Shown here: in pieces, positions 16,983 to 26,032 of the stretch
Layout: each line of letters opens with the position of its first letter
Numbering within the stretch: position 1 is the first letter of the stretch
NCBI GenBank assembly: GCA_018436595.1
Contig: JAHDLC010000002.1
Coordinates: forward strand, 1-64,000
Reading direction: 5' to 3'
DNA: 64,000 nt
DNA from: Synergistaceae bacterium
GTDB lineage: Bacteria > Synergistota > Synergistia > Synergistales > Aminobacteriaceae
Translations under genes and position numbers: made by a program
Notes under the pieces: model-generated
Told to the model about the DNA's origin: nothing
The model's input: the letters and a program-made list of their open reading frames with translations, nothing else
Database searches by the model: none

Positions 16983-18166
16983 AAACATCCATGTACTTCG
17001 GCCCCTTCGGGGGGCAGTACGTTCCCGAAACCCTCGTCCCCGCCCTGGACGAACTGGAGAAAGCCTATCTCGCCAGCCTGGAGGACCCGTCCTTCTCCGC
17101 CGAGATGGCCCCCCTGCTGCGGGATTACGTGGGCAGACCGTCGCCCCTGTATTTCGCCCCCCGCATCACCGAATCCCTCGGAGGAGCGAAAGTGTACCTC
17201 AAGCGGGAGGACCTGAACCACACCGGGGCCCACAAGATCAACAACGCCCTGGGCCAGGTGCTTCTCGCCCGGCGGATGGGCAAGAGGCGCATCATCGCCG
17301 AGACGGGTGCGGGAATGCACGGCGTGGCAACCGCCACCGCGGCGGCCCTCTTCGGCCTCGAGTGCGTGGTCTACATGGGCGAGGAGGACGTGCACCGCCA
17401 GGCCGCCAACGTGGCCCGGATGGACCTGCTCGGCGCAAAGGTCGTGTCCGTCATGTCAGGAACCAGGACCCTTAAGGACGCGGTGAACGAAGCCATCCGG
17501 GACTGGGTCACCACCGTGGAAGACTCCTTCTACGTCATCGGCTCCGTCATGGGCCCCCATCCCTACCCCCTCATGGTGAGGGACTTCCAGAAAATCATCG
17601 GCGAAGAGGCGAAGGCCCAGATCCTCGAAAAGGAGGGGCGCCTTCCCGACCAGGTGGTGGCCTGCGTGGGGGGCGGAAGCAACGCCATGGGCATCTTCCA
17701 TGCCTTCGTGGAACACCCGGAAGTGGCTCTAGTTGGGGTGGAGGCCGCCGGACGGGGAGTGGAGACGGGCCTCCACGCCGCCACCATCTCGGCGGGAAAG
17801 CCCGGCGTGCTCCACGGCTCCTACTCTTATGTGCTCTACGACGGGGACGGACAGATCCAGCCGGCCCACTCCATCTCCGCCGGGCTCGACTATCCCGGCG
17901 TTGGCCCCGAGCACAGCCACCTCGCCGAAACGGGCCGGGCATCCTATGTCTCCGCCACCGACGACGAGGCTGTGGAAGCCTTCCGGCGCACCTGCCGCCT
18001 GGAGGGGATCATCCCGGCCCTGGAGAGCTCCCACGCCCTCGCCCACGTCTACCGGTCGGCGGGAAGCCTGCCGAAGGACACCATCGTGCTGGTGAATCTG
18101 TCCGGCCGGGGAGACAAGGACATGGACACCATCCTGTCCCTGCAGTCAAAGGAGGAACAGTCATGA
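16979..18166 (+). CDS. trpB: Tryptophan synthase beta chain (first copy)
   Basis: 395-residue PLP enzyme that condenses indole with serine. The catalytic lysine is K86 in [29 protein letters not shown], the GGGSNAMG phosphate loop and the C-terminal SGRGDKDM are intact. It is a TrpB1-type protein by its short N-terminus and [12 protein letters not shown] form. The start is GTG overlapping the trpF stop, with AAAGGAGA upstream. It is followed by trpA with a 4 bp overlap, as in a normal heterotetramer pair. Confidence 0.96.
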   Translation: MKTSMYFGPFGGQYVPETLVPALDELEKAYLASLEDPSFSAEMAPLLRDYVGRPSPLYFAPRITESLGGAKVYLKREDLNHTGAHKINNALGQVLLARRMGKRRIIAETGAGMHGVATATAAALFGLECVVYMGEEDVHRQAANVARMDLLGAKVVSVMSGTRTLKDAVNEAIRDWVTTVEDSFYVIGSVMGPHPYPLMVRDFQKIIGEEAKAQILEKEGRLPDQVVACVGGGSNAMGIFHAFVEHPEVALVGVEAAGRGVETGLHAATISAGKPGVLHGSYSYVLYDGDGQIQPAHSISAGLDYPGVGPEHSHLAETGRASYVSATDDEAVEAFRRTCRLEGIIPALESSHALAHVYRSAGSLPKDTIVLVNLSGRGDKDMDTILSLQSKEEQS

Positions 18167-18957
18167 AAAGCCTCAGCTCGGCCTTCGAAGGCAAAAAAGC
18201 GCTCGTCACCTACATTGCCGCCGGCGATCCGGATCTGGACACCACGGCGTACCTGCTGAAACTCCTCGACACGGAGGGTGTTGACGTGCTGGAAGTGGGC
18301 ATCCCCTTCTCCGACCCCCTGGCGGACGGCCCCGTGATCCAGCAGGCGTCCCAGCGGGCCCTCGCGGGAGGAGCCACCCTGAAGAAGATCCTCGGCATGC
18401 TGAAGGACCTCCGGAACGAAATCTCCGCCCCCCGGGTGCTCATGGGGTACATGAACTCAGTCATAGCCTACGGGCAGGAGAAGTTCGCCGCCGACGCCGC
18501 CGGGGCGGGAGTGTCGGGGGTCATCATCCCCGACCTGCCCTTCCACCAGGGAGAGAAGCTCGCTTCCCTCCTTCGGGAGCAGGGGGTGGACTTCATCCTC
18601 ATGGTCACCCCCAACACCCCTGCCGAACGGCTGCGGGGCATCTGCGAACGGGCGTCCGGGTTCCTCTACTGCGTCTCCCGCCTGGGCGTCACCGGGGAAA
18701 GCGGAACGGCGGGAGCGTCCCCGAAGGAGTACATCGACCGAATCCGTTCCCACACCTCCCTGCCCCTGGCCCTGGGCTTCGGCGTGGGCACCCCCGAAAA
18801 GGCCGCCCTGGCCGCCGAGGCGGCGGACGGCGTGGTGGTGGGCAGCGCCCTCATCTCCCTCCTTGAGCCCTGCGGCACCGACAGGGAGCTCCTTCGGTCG
18901 AAGGCCGTCCCCTTCCTCCGTTCCCTCCGGGAGGCGGTGGGGCGGACACGGAGGTAA
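18163..18957 (+). CDS. trpA: Tryptophan synthase alpha chain
   Basis: 264-residue TIM barrel that cleaves indole-3-glycerol phosphate and channels indole to TrpB. Catalytic Glu and Asp lie in [17 protein letters not shown]. Loop 6 is present as [10 protein letters not shown], and phosphate binding as [11 protein letters not shown] and [12 protein letters not shown]. It overlaps the upstream trpB (ATGA). It is the only intact trpA in the window; a fragment of a second copy follows the second trpB. Confidence 0.96.
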   Translation: MKSLSSAFEGKKALVTYIAAGDPDLDTTAYLLKLLDTEGVDVLEVGIPFSDPLADGPVIQQASQRALAGGATLKKILGMLKDLRNEISAPRVLMGYMNSVIAYGQEKFAADAAGAGVSGVIIPDLPFHQGEKLASLLREQGVDFILMVTPNTPAERLRGICERASGFLYCVSRLGVTGESGTAGASPKEYIDRIRSHTSLPLALGFGVGTPEKAALAAEAADGVVVGSALISLLEPCGTDRELLRSKAVPFLRSLREAVGRTRR

Positions 18958-19036
18958 ACAGTCCCTCCGGAACGGCCTTGAAGCCCTTCCGGCAGGAGAA
19001 GTTCAAATTTCCGCATACAAAAAGGAGAGATCTGCC

Positions 19037-20218
19037 ATGAAAAAGTTATCCATGACCTTCGGCCCCTTCGGGGGACAGCATGTTCCGGAAGTCCTTCTTC
19101 CCGCCCTTGGCGAACTGGAGGAAGCCTTTCTCGCGAGCCGGGAGGACCTGTCCTTCGCTGAAGAAATGACCCATCTGCTGCGGGACTACGTGGGCCGGCC
19201 CTCCCCCCTGTATTTCGCTTCCCGCATCACCGAATCTCTCGGAGGAGCGAAGGTGTACCTCAAGCGGGAGGACCTGAACCACACCGGGGCCCACAAAATC
19301 AACAACGTCCTGGGGCAGGCCCTTCTGGCGAAGCGCATGGGGAAGAAGCGGGTCATCGCCGAGACCGGGGCGGGGATGCACGGTGTGGCCACCGCCACCG
19401 CCGCAGCCCTCTTCGGCCTCGAGTGCACAGTCTACATGGGCGAGGAGGATGTGCGCCGCCAAGCCCCCAATGTGGCCCGGATGAAACTCCTGGGGGCGGA
19501 GGTGATCCCCGTCACCTCGGGCACCCGCACCCTGGCCGACGCCGTGGACGAGGCCATCGCCGCCTGGGTGGGGGAGGCGGGAAAGTCCTTCTATCTCCTC
19601 GGTTCCGTGGTGGGCCCCCACCCGTATCCCCTCATGGTGCGGGAATTCCAGAAGATCATCGGCGAGGAAGCCAAGGCCCAGATCCTCGAAAAGGAGAGGC
19701 GCCTTCCCGACCGGGTGGTGGCCTGCGTGGGCGGCGGAAGCAACGCCATGGGGCTCTTCCATGCCTTCGTGGAACACCCGGAAGTGGCCCTGGTTGGGGT
19801 GGAGGCCGCAGGGAAGGGCGTGGACTCCGAATTCCACGCCGCGACCCTCACGAAGGGGAAGCCCGGCGTGCTCCACGGCTCCTACTCCTACGTCCTCTAC
19901 GATGAAAACGGCGAGGTCCAGCCGGCCTACTCCATCTCCGCAGGGCTCGACTACCCTGGCGTGGGCCCCGAGCACAGCCACCTCGCCGAAACGGGCAGGG
20001 CGTCCTACGTCTCCGCCACCGACGACGAGGCCGTGGACGCCTTTCTGCGGACATGCAGGCTGGAGGGGATCATCCCGGCCCTGGAAAGCTCCCACGCCCT
20101 CGCCCACGTCTACCGCACGGCGGGCAGCCTGCCGAAGGACAGCATCGTTCTGGCGAACCTGTCGGGCCGGGGAGACAAGGACATGGACACCATCCTGTCC
20201 CTGCTGCAGGGGAAGTGA
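19037..20218 (+). CDS. trpB: Tryptophan synthase beta chain (second, tandem copy)
   Basis: 393 residues, very similar to the first copy along its whole length. The active-site lysine (K87 in [10 protein letters not shown]), phosphate loop (GGGSNAMG) and C-terminal SGRGDKDM are intact, so it should be active. The ribosome site AAAGGAGAGATC is the same as that before the first copy, which marks the start of a duplicated unit. It lies 79 bp after trpA without a terminator, so it probably belongs to the trp transcript. Its own trpA partner survives only as a scar downstream. Confidence 0.94.
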   Translation: MKKLSMTFGPFGGQHVPEVLLPALGELEEAFLASREDLSFAEEMTHLLRDYVGRPSPLYFASRITESLGGAKVYLKREDLNHTGAHKINNVLGQALLAKRMGKKRVIAETGAGMHGVATATAAALFGLECTVYMGEEDVRRQAPNVARMKLLGAEVIPVTSGTRTLADAVDEAIAAWVGEAGKSFYLLGSVVGPHPYPLMVREFQKIIGEEAKAQILEKERRLPDRVVACVGGGSNAMGLFHAFVEHPEVALVGVEAAGKGVDSEFHAATLTKGKPGVLHGSYSYVLYDENGEVQPAYSISAGLDYPGVGPEHSHLAETGRASYVSATDDEAVDAFLRTCRLEGIIPALESSHALAHVYRTAGSLPKDSIVLANLSGRGDKDMDTILSLLQGK

Positions 20219-20228
20219 GGGGTCCCTT

Positions 20229-20435
20229 CGCTGCGGCCTTCGAAGGGAAAGAAGGAGCCCATACCCTGTATTTCCGCCGGGGATCCTGATCTCGAACCTG
20301 CTGAAGACCCCCGGAACGGAGGGAGCGGACGGGGTGGCAGGCAGCGCCCTCATCTCCCTCTTCGAGCCCTGCGGCACCGACAGGGAGCTGCTCCGGTCGA
20401 AGGCCGTCCCCTCCTCAGAAAGGCTCCGGAATCCC
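20229..20435 (+). pseudogene. Decayed trpA remnant after the second trpB
   Basis: Two fragments of trpA are joined. 20232-20322 matches the start of the intact gene (AAFEGK.., then the GDPDL and LLK..TEG region, with a frameshift and in-frame stops). 20330-20435 matches its end, including [24 protein letters not shown], nearly identical to the intact copy. About 540 bp of the middle of trpA is missing. The fragment shows that a trpB-trpA pair was duplicated and the second trpA was then lost. Confidence 0.85.
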
Positions 20436-20480
20436 CAGTGCAGGAAACGGCACGGTGTGAGCCGGGCCGGAAAACAGGAG

Positions 20481-20486
20481 TATAAT
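20481..20486 (+). promoter_or_regulatory. -10-like TATAAT before the exported 268-aa protein
   Basis: A perfect TATAAT lies 73 bp upstream of the start. The -35 region is poor. Confidence 0.4.
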
Positions 20487-20558
20487 TCGATCGTCGGGAG
20501 AAGCCTCTGCAGAACTCTTCCGGTTTTTCAGAACTCATTCTCCTGGGAGGAATACACT

Positions 20559-21365
20559 TTGAAACGCTTATGCTGTCCGCTTTTCCTCGCGATGTTTCTT
20601 CTTTTCACCTCTGCAGCCGCAGCCGCAGACTTTACGGGAATATGGGCCTTTTCCGGGAAAGACGGGACGGAGTACTCCTTTGACCTGCTCCAGAACGGTT
20701 CAGTGCTCGAAGGTACTTTTTCCGCCTACGATTCCGGGCTGAATAAATACCGGGAAGCCGGCATTGAAGGATCAGCGGGGGGGAGAATCGCTACTGTCGC
20801 AGTGAACGGCGGGAGGGGAATTCTGACGATGGATGAAGAAGGCCTTTCGGTCGAATGGACGCTCACGAGCGTGGGAAAAGAAAAAATTCTGCCCCCGTCC
20901 GGCACCGTATTGCCCAGGGACTTCGCCGCCATCGGCTTCAGGCTCCTTTCCGGGGAGAAACTCTTCGTTCTGGAAGATGCAGAGACGGAAAAGGAAATTT
21001 TGAAGCTCCTCGGCAAACCTGAGAAAAAAACGAAAGCCGAAGAGTGGGGCGCCGACGGCCTTATTCATCAGCAATGGTTGTACGGGAAAATGGGGATCGC
21101 CGTCGATTTCGTCAGGGAAGGAACGTCAGGTACCGGCAAGGCCGATTCGGTGACCCTTTCAGCGCCGTCCCGAAAAAAGACTAGCCGCGGCATAGGGATC
21201 GGGAGTCTGCAGAAAGAGGTACTGGAAGCCTACGGTGCGGAGTTCAACCGGGAAGAGAGCCTGCTGCCGGATACGATCATCGCCGGCTCAGTCTTCGGGG
21301 GACTCGTCTTCACCATGAAGGACGGCCGCGTTGCATCAATTTTTATCGGAGCGGCGGCGGAGTAG
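20559..21365 (+). CDS. Exported protein of unknown function
   Basis: 268 residues. The start is TTG at 20559, supported by GGGAGGAA upstream and by the signal peptide that begins there: MKRL, hydrophobic core, AAAAAD cleavage region. The mature part looks beta-rich and starts with DFTGIWAFSG, a lipocalin-like or extracellular-domain pattern. A charged segment (EKEILKLLGKPEKKTKAEEWG) follows, then a second beta-rich part. No catalytic motif is recognised. It follows the trpA remnant with its own -10-like element and is probably unrelated to tryptophan synthesis. Confidence 0.75.
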   Translation: MKRLCCPLFLAMFLLFTSAAAAADFTGIWAFSGKDGTEYSFDLLQNGSVLEGTFSAYDSGLNKYREAGIEGSAGGRIATVAVNGGRGILTMDEEGLSVEWTLTSVGKEKILPPSGTVLPRDFAAIGFRLLSGEKLFVLEDAETEKEILKLLGKPEKKTKAEEWGADGLIHQQWLYGKMGIAVDFVREGTSGTGKADSVTLSAPSRKKTSRGIGIGSLQKEVLEAYGAEFNREESLLPDTIIAGSVFGGLVFTMKDGRVASIFIGAAAE

Positions 21366-21432
21366 GGGTTGAGTTTCCTGACAGGAAATTTCGGACTGCG
21401 AAAGAACCGATGGCGGAAATACCGAAATAGGG

Positions 21433-21470
21433 TATAATACCTCCGGCTTTTCTTCCGGAGGACCCTTTTT
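21433..21470 (+). promoter_or_regulatory. TATAAT promoter element with an adjoining perfect dyad
   Basis: TATAAT at 21433-21438 is followed by CCTCCGG (21440-21446) and its exact inverse CCGGAGG (21455-21461), then ACCCTTTTT. The dyad covers the expected transcription start, so it could be an operator or, if transcription starts earlier, a short terminator. Confidence 0.45.
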
Positions 21471-21511
21471 CGGAACAAGGGCCGATTTTCGAACGGAAGG
21501 AGGAATTACTC

Positions 21512-21739
21512 ATGGATTGGGGAAGAGTGCCTGCCGACACCATGGTGGTGGAGAGCAAGAACATCACCCTCAGGGACGTGGTCAATGCCGCGGCCAACGG
21601 CGTCGATACAGCCGAGGATCTCATGGAGCACCTCGGACTCGAAGAAGGCGAAGCGGGAACGGAACAGCTGCAGCCCATTCTTGACGTGTTTCTTCCGGCC
21701 ATCGAACGCCTCCGGAGCGGAAGCTGCGGCGGCGGGTGA
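21512..21739 (+). CDS. Small protein resembling a BFD-like domain without cysteine ligands
   Basis: 75 residues. The segment ITLRDVVNAAANGVDTAEDLMEHLGL resembles the helix-turn-helix of BFD-like [2Fe-2S] domains (normally VTEEEI..AI..GA.TLEEL), and the C-terminal helix is in the right place. The four cluster cysteines are missing; the only Cys is in the tail SGSCGGG. ATG follows GGAAGGAGG. Flanked by its own promoter element and terminator, so it is probably monocistronic. Function unknown. Confidence 0.65.
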   Translation: MDWGRVPADTMVVESKNITLRDVVNAAANGVDTAEDLMEHLGLEEGEAGTEQLQPILDVFLPAIERLRSGSCGGG

Positions 21740-21785
21740 GCCGGCTGCTCCGGCAGCTGTTAGCTGCTGACCAAAGACAAAAAAG

Positions 21786-21825
21786 CCCGGAAGCATCCTG
21801 CATGGGGATCTTCCGGGTTTTTTTT
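21786..21825 (+). terminator. Intrinsic terminator
   Basis: CCCGGAAG-ATCC pairs with GGGGAT-CTTCCGGG (right arm ends at 21817) and is followed by eight T. Confidence 0.85.
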
Positions 21826-21856
21826 CATTCCCTTCAATGGAAGGAGCGGGGTGACG

Positions 21857-22162
21857 ATGGAACCCAAGGGAAAGCCGGGCAGACTCTCCGGCGAAGAAAG
21901 AACCGCCGTGAGCCTGCTGATGCATTTCTGTTCGGCCGTCGGAAGCGCCAACGACGCCGAGGACCACGGCTACCAGGATGAAGCGGGACGGATCCGGGAA
22001 GAAGCCTGTACTTCCATCCGGAACCTGGCGGAGCAGCACCCCTTCCTGGCGGAAGTGTTTCCCGGACTGCTGAGGGAACTGGACACCGGGCATATCCTGG
22101 GTTTCGGATGGCTCGGACTGTACAGGGACGCGGAAGCGATGATGGCAGAGAAAGACCGATGA
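21857..22162 (+). CDS. Small cytosolic protein of unknown function
   Basis: About 101 residues, helical and acidic, with no membrane segment or recognised motif. AAGGAG lies upstream; the frame could also begin at GTG 21851. The stop overlaps the next small gene (ATGA), so the two are coupled. The pair lies between a terminator and kduI. Confidence 0.6.
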   Translation: MEPKGKPGRLSGEERTAVSLLMHFCSAVGSANDAEDHGYQDEAGRIREEACTSIRNLAEQHPFLAEVFPGLLRELDTGHILGFGWLGLYRDAEAMMAEKDR

Positions 22163-22473
22163 CCACCGGAGAAAATTCCTCCCGAGCCTGCGAAGTCTGT
22201 TCAGGCCTGTCGGACAGCGAGTACGCCTACAGTAAATTCGGCTGGCCGGAACACGATACCTTTCTGCCGGAGGCAGCCGAAAAACTTGTCATAGTGAAGG
22301 ATTTTCAGCCCCTGGGCAGCCGGAAGCTCCAGCTCCGGCAATGCCCTTCCTGCGGTGCATGGTTCCTCTACAGGACCGATTATGAATACCTGACCAACGG
22401 AACTGAAGACGAAGAATTCCTCACCCGGCTGACTGAGGAAGAAGCAGCAGAATACCGAAATACGCCGGAGTGA
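22159..22473 (+). CDS. Small zinc-ribbon-like protein of unknown function
   Basis: 104 residues with two CxxC knuckles, C11-C14 and C62-C65 (QCPSCGAWFLYRTDYEYL), a spacing compatible with a zinc ribbon. The C-terminus is strongly acidic. It is translationally coupled to the preceding small gene. No named family recognised. Confidence 0.6.
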   Translation: MTTGENSSRACEVCSGLSDSEYAYSKFGWPEHDTFLPEAAEKLVIVKDFQPLGSRKLQLRQCPSCGAWFLYRTDYEYLTNGTEDEEFLTRLTEEEAAEYRNTPE

Positions 22474-22551
22474 CCGCAGGGAAAAGGGCGCAGGAGGGCA
22501 GGGAAAGGGAGGCCCCGGCGGCCTCCGAAACACAAGAAGGGGGGATTCGTT

Positions 22552-23385
22552 ATGAAACTGGACGTCCGGTACGGAGCAAACCCGAACGACTTCAGGCATT
22601 ACGACACGGAGCGGCTGCGGAATGACTTCCTCATCACCCGCCTTTTCGTTCCCGGAGAGATCAGGGTGACCTACAGCCACATCGACCGCATCATCACCGG
22701 CGGCGCCTGCCCGACTATCCCCCTGTCTCTTGAGTGCGGCAGGGAGATCGGGACGGAGTTCTTTCTCCAGCGCCGGGAGATGGGGATCATCAACGTTGGG
22801 GCACCGGGAACGGTCATCGCCGACGGAGAGCGGTTCCTCCTCAAGAAGCTGGACGGCCTCTACCTGGGGGCAGGAAACAGAAGCATCATCTTCGAGAGCG
22901 AAAACCACGACGACCATGCCCATTTTTACTTCAGCAGCGCCCCTGCCCACACCTCCCACCCCAACTGCTACATCGACATCGAGAAGGCGAAAAAGGTAAA
23001 AACGGGGGACCCGGAAAAAGCCAACGTCCGAACCATCAACCAGTACATCCATCCCGAGGTGTGCGCCACGTGCCAGCTCATGATGGGACTCACCCAGCTC
23101 GAAGCCGGCAGCGTCTGGAACACCATGCCGTGCCACACCCATGACCGGAGGATGGAAGTCTATTTCTACTTCGACATCCCCAGGGACGGCGTGACGTTCC
23201 ACATCTTCGGCCAGCCGGAGGAAACCCGCCACATCGTCGTCCGGAACGAGGAGGCTGTCATCAACCCAAGCTGGTCCATCCACAGCGCAGCGGGGATCTC
23301 CAGCTACAGCTTCATCTGGAGCATGGCGGGGGAGAACCAGGAATTCACCGACATGGACCACGTTCCCATGTCAGCCATGAAGTAG
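22552..23385 (+). CDS. kduI: 5-keto-4-deoxyuronate isomerase
   Basis: 277-residue cupin-fold isomerase (4-deoxy-L-threo-5-hexosulose uronate to 3-deoxy-D-glycero-2,5-hexodiulosonate) in pectin or glycosaminoglycan uronate catabolism. The zinc ligands known for the E. coli enzyme are all present one residue earlier: H195 and H197 (PCHTHDRR), E202 and H244 (WSIHSA). Length equals the family norm. AGAAGGGGGG precedes the ATG. kduD and other pathway genes are not adjacent, but the UxuA-like enzyme at 6.6 kb also makes or feeds a ketodeoxy sugar acid. Confidence 0.93.
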   Translation: MKLDVRYGANPNDFRHYDTERLRNDFLITRLFVPGEIRVTYSHIDRIITGGACPTIPLSLECGREIGTEFFLQRREMGIINVGAPGTVIADGERFLLKKLDGLYLGAGNRSIIFESENHDDHAHFYFSSAPAHTSHPNCYIDIEKAKKVKTGDPEKANVRTINQYIHPEVCATCQLMMGLTQLEAGSVWNTMPCHTHDRRMEVYFYFDIPRDGVTFHIFGQPEETRHIVVRNEEAVINPSWSIHSAAGISSYSFIWSMAGENQEFTDMDHVPMSAMK

Positions 23386-23394
23386 CCGGAACAA

Positions 23395-23440
23395 GAAGCC
23401 CGGAAATCCCACGCCTGGGGACTTCCGGGCTTCTTCGTTT
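23395..23440. terminator. Bidirectional terminator between kduI and copA
   Basis: GAAGCCCGGAAATCCC (23395-23410) pairs with GGGGA-CTTCCGGGCTTC (23417-23433), with T-rich sequence on the kduI side. It separates two convergent genes. Confidence 0.75.
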
Positions 23441-23455
23441 TCGGAGTTTTCCGGT

Positions 23456-25612
23456 TCACTTCACCCGCATGGAGTTCAGGATCACCGAAATGGAGCTGAA
23501 GGCCATGGCTCCCTCCGCGATGACGGGATGGAGCAGGGCCGCCATGGCCAGGGGAATGGCCACCACGTTGTAGGCGAAGGCCCAGAAGAGGTTCTGCCGG
23601 ATCACGGTGAAGGTCTTCCGCGAAATGGCCACGGCGTCGGCCAGCCGGGAGATGCCTCCCCTGACGATGACGATGTCGGCGCTGTCGATGGCGAGATCGG
23701 TGCCCGACCCGACGGCCACGCCGATGTCGGCGCCCTTGAGGGCCGCGGCGTCGTTCATGCCGTCGCCGGTCATGAGGACCTTGCCCCCCCGGGCCTGGAG
23801 CTGCCGTACCAGGTCCAGCTTGCCGTCGGGCCGGACCCCGGCGTGGACCTCGACGATCCCAACCCGGGCCGCCACAGCCCGGGCGGTCTTTTCGTTGTCC
23901 CCCGTGGCCATGACGCAGGTGATGCCCATGCCGGACAGGCGCTTCACGCCCTCAACCGCGTCCTCCCGGAGGGGATCCTCCACGGCGAGAAAGCCCGCGA
24001 GCACTCCTGCCCGCCGGACTTCCACCACGGTGCGCCCCATGGAGAGATGTTCGTCGTACCGTGCCGGGTCTCCGGGCTTCCCGACGAAGTATTCCACCCC
24101 GTCCACCGTTCCCCGGACACCCTCGCCGGTAATCTCCTCAACGCCCCCAACGGGGCGACGCTCATCGGAAGCCGATGCGATGGCCTTGGCCAGGGGATGG
24201 TTGGAGAAGGCCTCCACGGATGCCGCAGCGGCCAGGTCGTCCGCCGAAAGGTCGGTCTCCACGACGGAGGGGCTTCCCTCGGTGATGGTGCCGGTCTTGT
24301 CCAGAACCACCACGGACACGTCCCGGGCCGTCTGGATGGCCTCGGCGTTGCGGATGATGAGCCCCTTGCGGGAGGCCGCCCCGGTGCCGGTGATAAGGGC
24401 CATGGGGGTGGCGAGTCCAAGGGCGCAGGGACACGCGATGACGATGGTGGTGATGAAGGCGAAGACAGCCAGGGAAAGGGGGTCCCGCACGGAGGTCACC
24501 CAGGGGATCCACTGCCCGGCGCCGTCGAGGAAGGAGCCGAACCGTTCCGCACCCCGGTACCAGAAGAAAGCGCTCACCAGGGCCAGGGCCGCCACGCCGG
24601 GGACAAAGTAGTTGGTCACCCGGTCTGCGAAGGCCTGGATGGGCACCTTGGCCCCCTGGGCCTCCTGGATGAGGGAAACCATCTTTGCCAGGAAGCTGTC
24701 CTCTCCCACACGGGTGGTTTTCATCCGGAACGGGCCGGTGAGGTTCAGCGACCCTCCGGTGACATCATCTCCGCTTCCCTTGGCCACGGGAAGGGATTCT
24801 CCCGTGATCATGGACTCGTCCACCGACGTGGCTCCCTCCGTCAGGGCGCCGTCGGCGGGAATGCGCTCCCCGGGCTTCACAAGGAGCACCATTTCCTCCT
24901 TCACGGCCTCGATGGGGATCATAAGTTCCCGGCCGTCGGCCTCAAGCACCCGGGCCTCCCGGGCCTGGATGGACAGGAGAGAGCGTATCTCCTTGGAGGC
25001 CTTGTCCCGGAGATGGGACTCGATGTACCGCCCCGTGAGATGAAGGGCCATGATCATGGCTCCCACCGCCCCGAAGGAGGCCACGGGAAGGCCGAAATAG
25101 GCGAGGGCGCTCGTGGCCCACGCCGCCGTGGAGCCCGCCACCACGAGAACGTCCATGTTGGCGTGGAAATGGGTGAGGGCGATCCAGGCCCCTTTCAGGG
25201 AATCCCTGCCGGCCCAGAAGATCACCAGCGCGCCGCCAAGGAACTCCAGGGGGTGGTAGAAGGGAACATGGCGGCCCAGCATGTGGAGCACCATGAGGCC
25301 CATGAGAGGGGCCGTCACAAGCCACGAGACGGCCACGTTCTTTTTTATCCTTCTGTACCGGGTTTTCTCCAGGTCCTCCGGGCGCTCGTCCGACACGGCA
25401 TACCCGGCGTTCTTCACCGCCGTCTCAAAGGTTTCTCTGGGGATATCCCGGTCTGATACCACAAAGGCCGTCTCGGTGGCCAGGTTCACCGCCGCGAACA
25501 CCACGCCGTCCACCTTCTTCAGGGACCGCTCCACCATGCGGGAGCAGGTGGCACAGGTCATCCCCGTGACGGTGAGGCTCGTTTTGAACTGCTGCTCTTT
25601 CGTTTCGTTCAT
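23456..25612 (-). CDS. copA: Copper-exporting P1B-type ATPase
   Basis: 718-residue membrane pump. One N-terminal heavy-metal domain has GMTCATC (C20, C23). The membrane CPC motif is at 394-396, the phosphorylated Asp is D438 in DKTGT, the HP motif is SNHPLA, and the hinge is GDGMNDAAA. AYN in helix 7 and MAFSS in helix 8 match the Cu(I)-type set. Eight membrane helices fit the P1B plan. It follows a CopZ-like gene on the same strand, with a hairpin between them that may reduce copA expression. No CsoR or CopY gene is adjacent. Confidence 0.95.
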   Translation of the reverse strand: MNETKEQQFKTSLTVTGMTCATCSRMVERSLKKVDGVVFAAVNLATETAFVVSDRDIPRETFETAVKNAGYAVSDERPEDLEKTRYRRIKKNVAVSWLVTAPLMGLMVLHMLGRHVPFYHPLEFLGGALVIFWAGRDSLKGAWIALTHFHANMDVLVVAGSTAAWATSALAYFGLPVASFGAVGAMIMALHLTGRYIESHLRDKASKEIRSLLSIQAREARVLEADGRELMIPIEAVKEEMVLLVKPGERIPADGALTEGATSVDESMITGESLPVAKGSGDDVTGGSLNLTGPFRMKTTRVGEDSFLAKMVSLIQEAQGAKVPIQAFADRVTNYFVPGVAALALVSAFFWYRGAERFGSFLDGAGQWIPWVTSVRDPLSLAVFAFITTIVIACPCALGLATPMALITGTGAASRKGLIIRNAEAIQTARDVSVVVLDKTGTITEGSPSVVETDLSADDLAAAASVEAFSNHPLAKAIASASDERRPVGGVEEITGEGVRGTVDGVEYFVGKPGDPARYDEHLSMGRTVVEVRRAGVLAGFLAVEDPLREDAVEGVKRLSGMGITCVMATGDNEKTARAVAARVGIVEVHAGVRPDGKLDLVRQLQARGGKVLMTGDGMNDAAALKGADIGVAVGSGTDLAIDSADIVIVRGGISRLADAVAISRKTFTVIRQNLFWAFAYNVVAIPLAMAALLHPVIAEGAMAFSSISVILNSMRVK

Positions 25613-25623
25613 GGCAACCTCCG

Positions 25624-25658
25624 GAAAAGAAAAGCCCCTTTCCGCAAAGAAAGGGGGC
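25624..25658 (-). terminator. Hairpin with T tract between copZ and copA
   Basis: Read on the minus strand, GCCCCCTTTC (25658-25649) pairs with GAAAGGGGC (25642-25634) with one bulge, then TTTTCTTTT. It may partly terminate after copZ and give more chaperone than pump. Confidence 0.6.
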
Positions 25659-25684
25659 GTCTGTGAACTGTCGGGCCGGACCGC

Positions 25685-25885
25685 CTACTGCTTCAGGACG
25701 GCGTCATACCCTGCTTCGCCGATGGCGGCCAGAACGGCCTCGCTGTCGGCAGCCTCGACGGTCACTGTCTTCGTCTCCAGGGCAATGTCAAAACCGGAAA
25801 ACCCCGCTTCCTCGAGAGCCTTGGTGATTCTCATTTTGCAGTGGCCGCATGACATATCGGGAACGGAAAAAACAAACTGTGCCAT
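25685..25885 (-). CDS. CopZ-like heavy-metal-associated chaperone
   Basis: 66-residue single HMA domain with the metal loop DMSCGHC (C13, C16) and the usual beta-alpha-beta pattern. It likely carries Cu(I) to the adjacent CopA. The start is ATG at 25885, preceded by GAGGAGG; the frame runs to 25936 but that part lacks support. Upstream minus-strand sequence (25890-25990) is AT-rich and probably holds the promoter. Confidence 0.88.
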   Translation of the reverse strand: MAQFVFSVPDMSCGHCKMRITKALEEAGFSGFDIALETKTVTVEAADSEAVLAAIGEAGYDAVLKQ

Positions 25886-26032
25886 GGTTTTGCCTCCTCG
25901 AAAAGAAATGTTCGATCTTATAAACTTCCACGGCAAGATAATATACTATGATGGGTATTTTTTCCACTCCCGGGGATCCAATTCATACAAATTCAGTAAT
26001 ATATGCAGAAAAACCGGTACAGGGCAGGAAAA

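Noticed and set aside
23528-25456. 642-codon plus-strand frame
   Set aside because: Antisense to copA, which shows every P-type ATPase motif.
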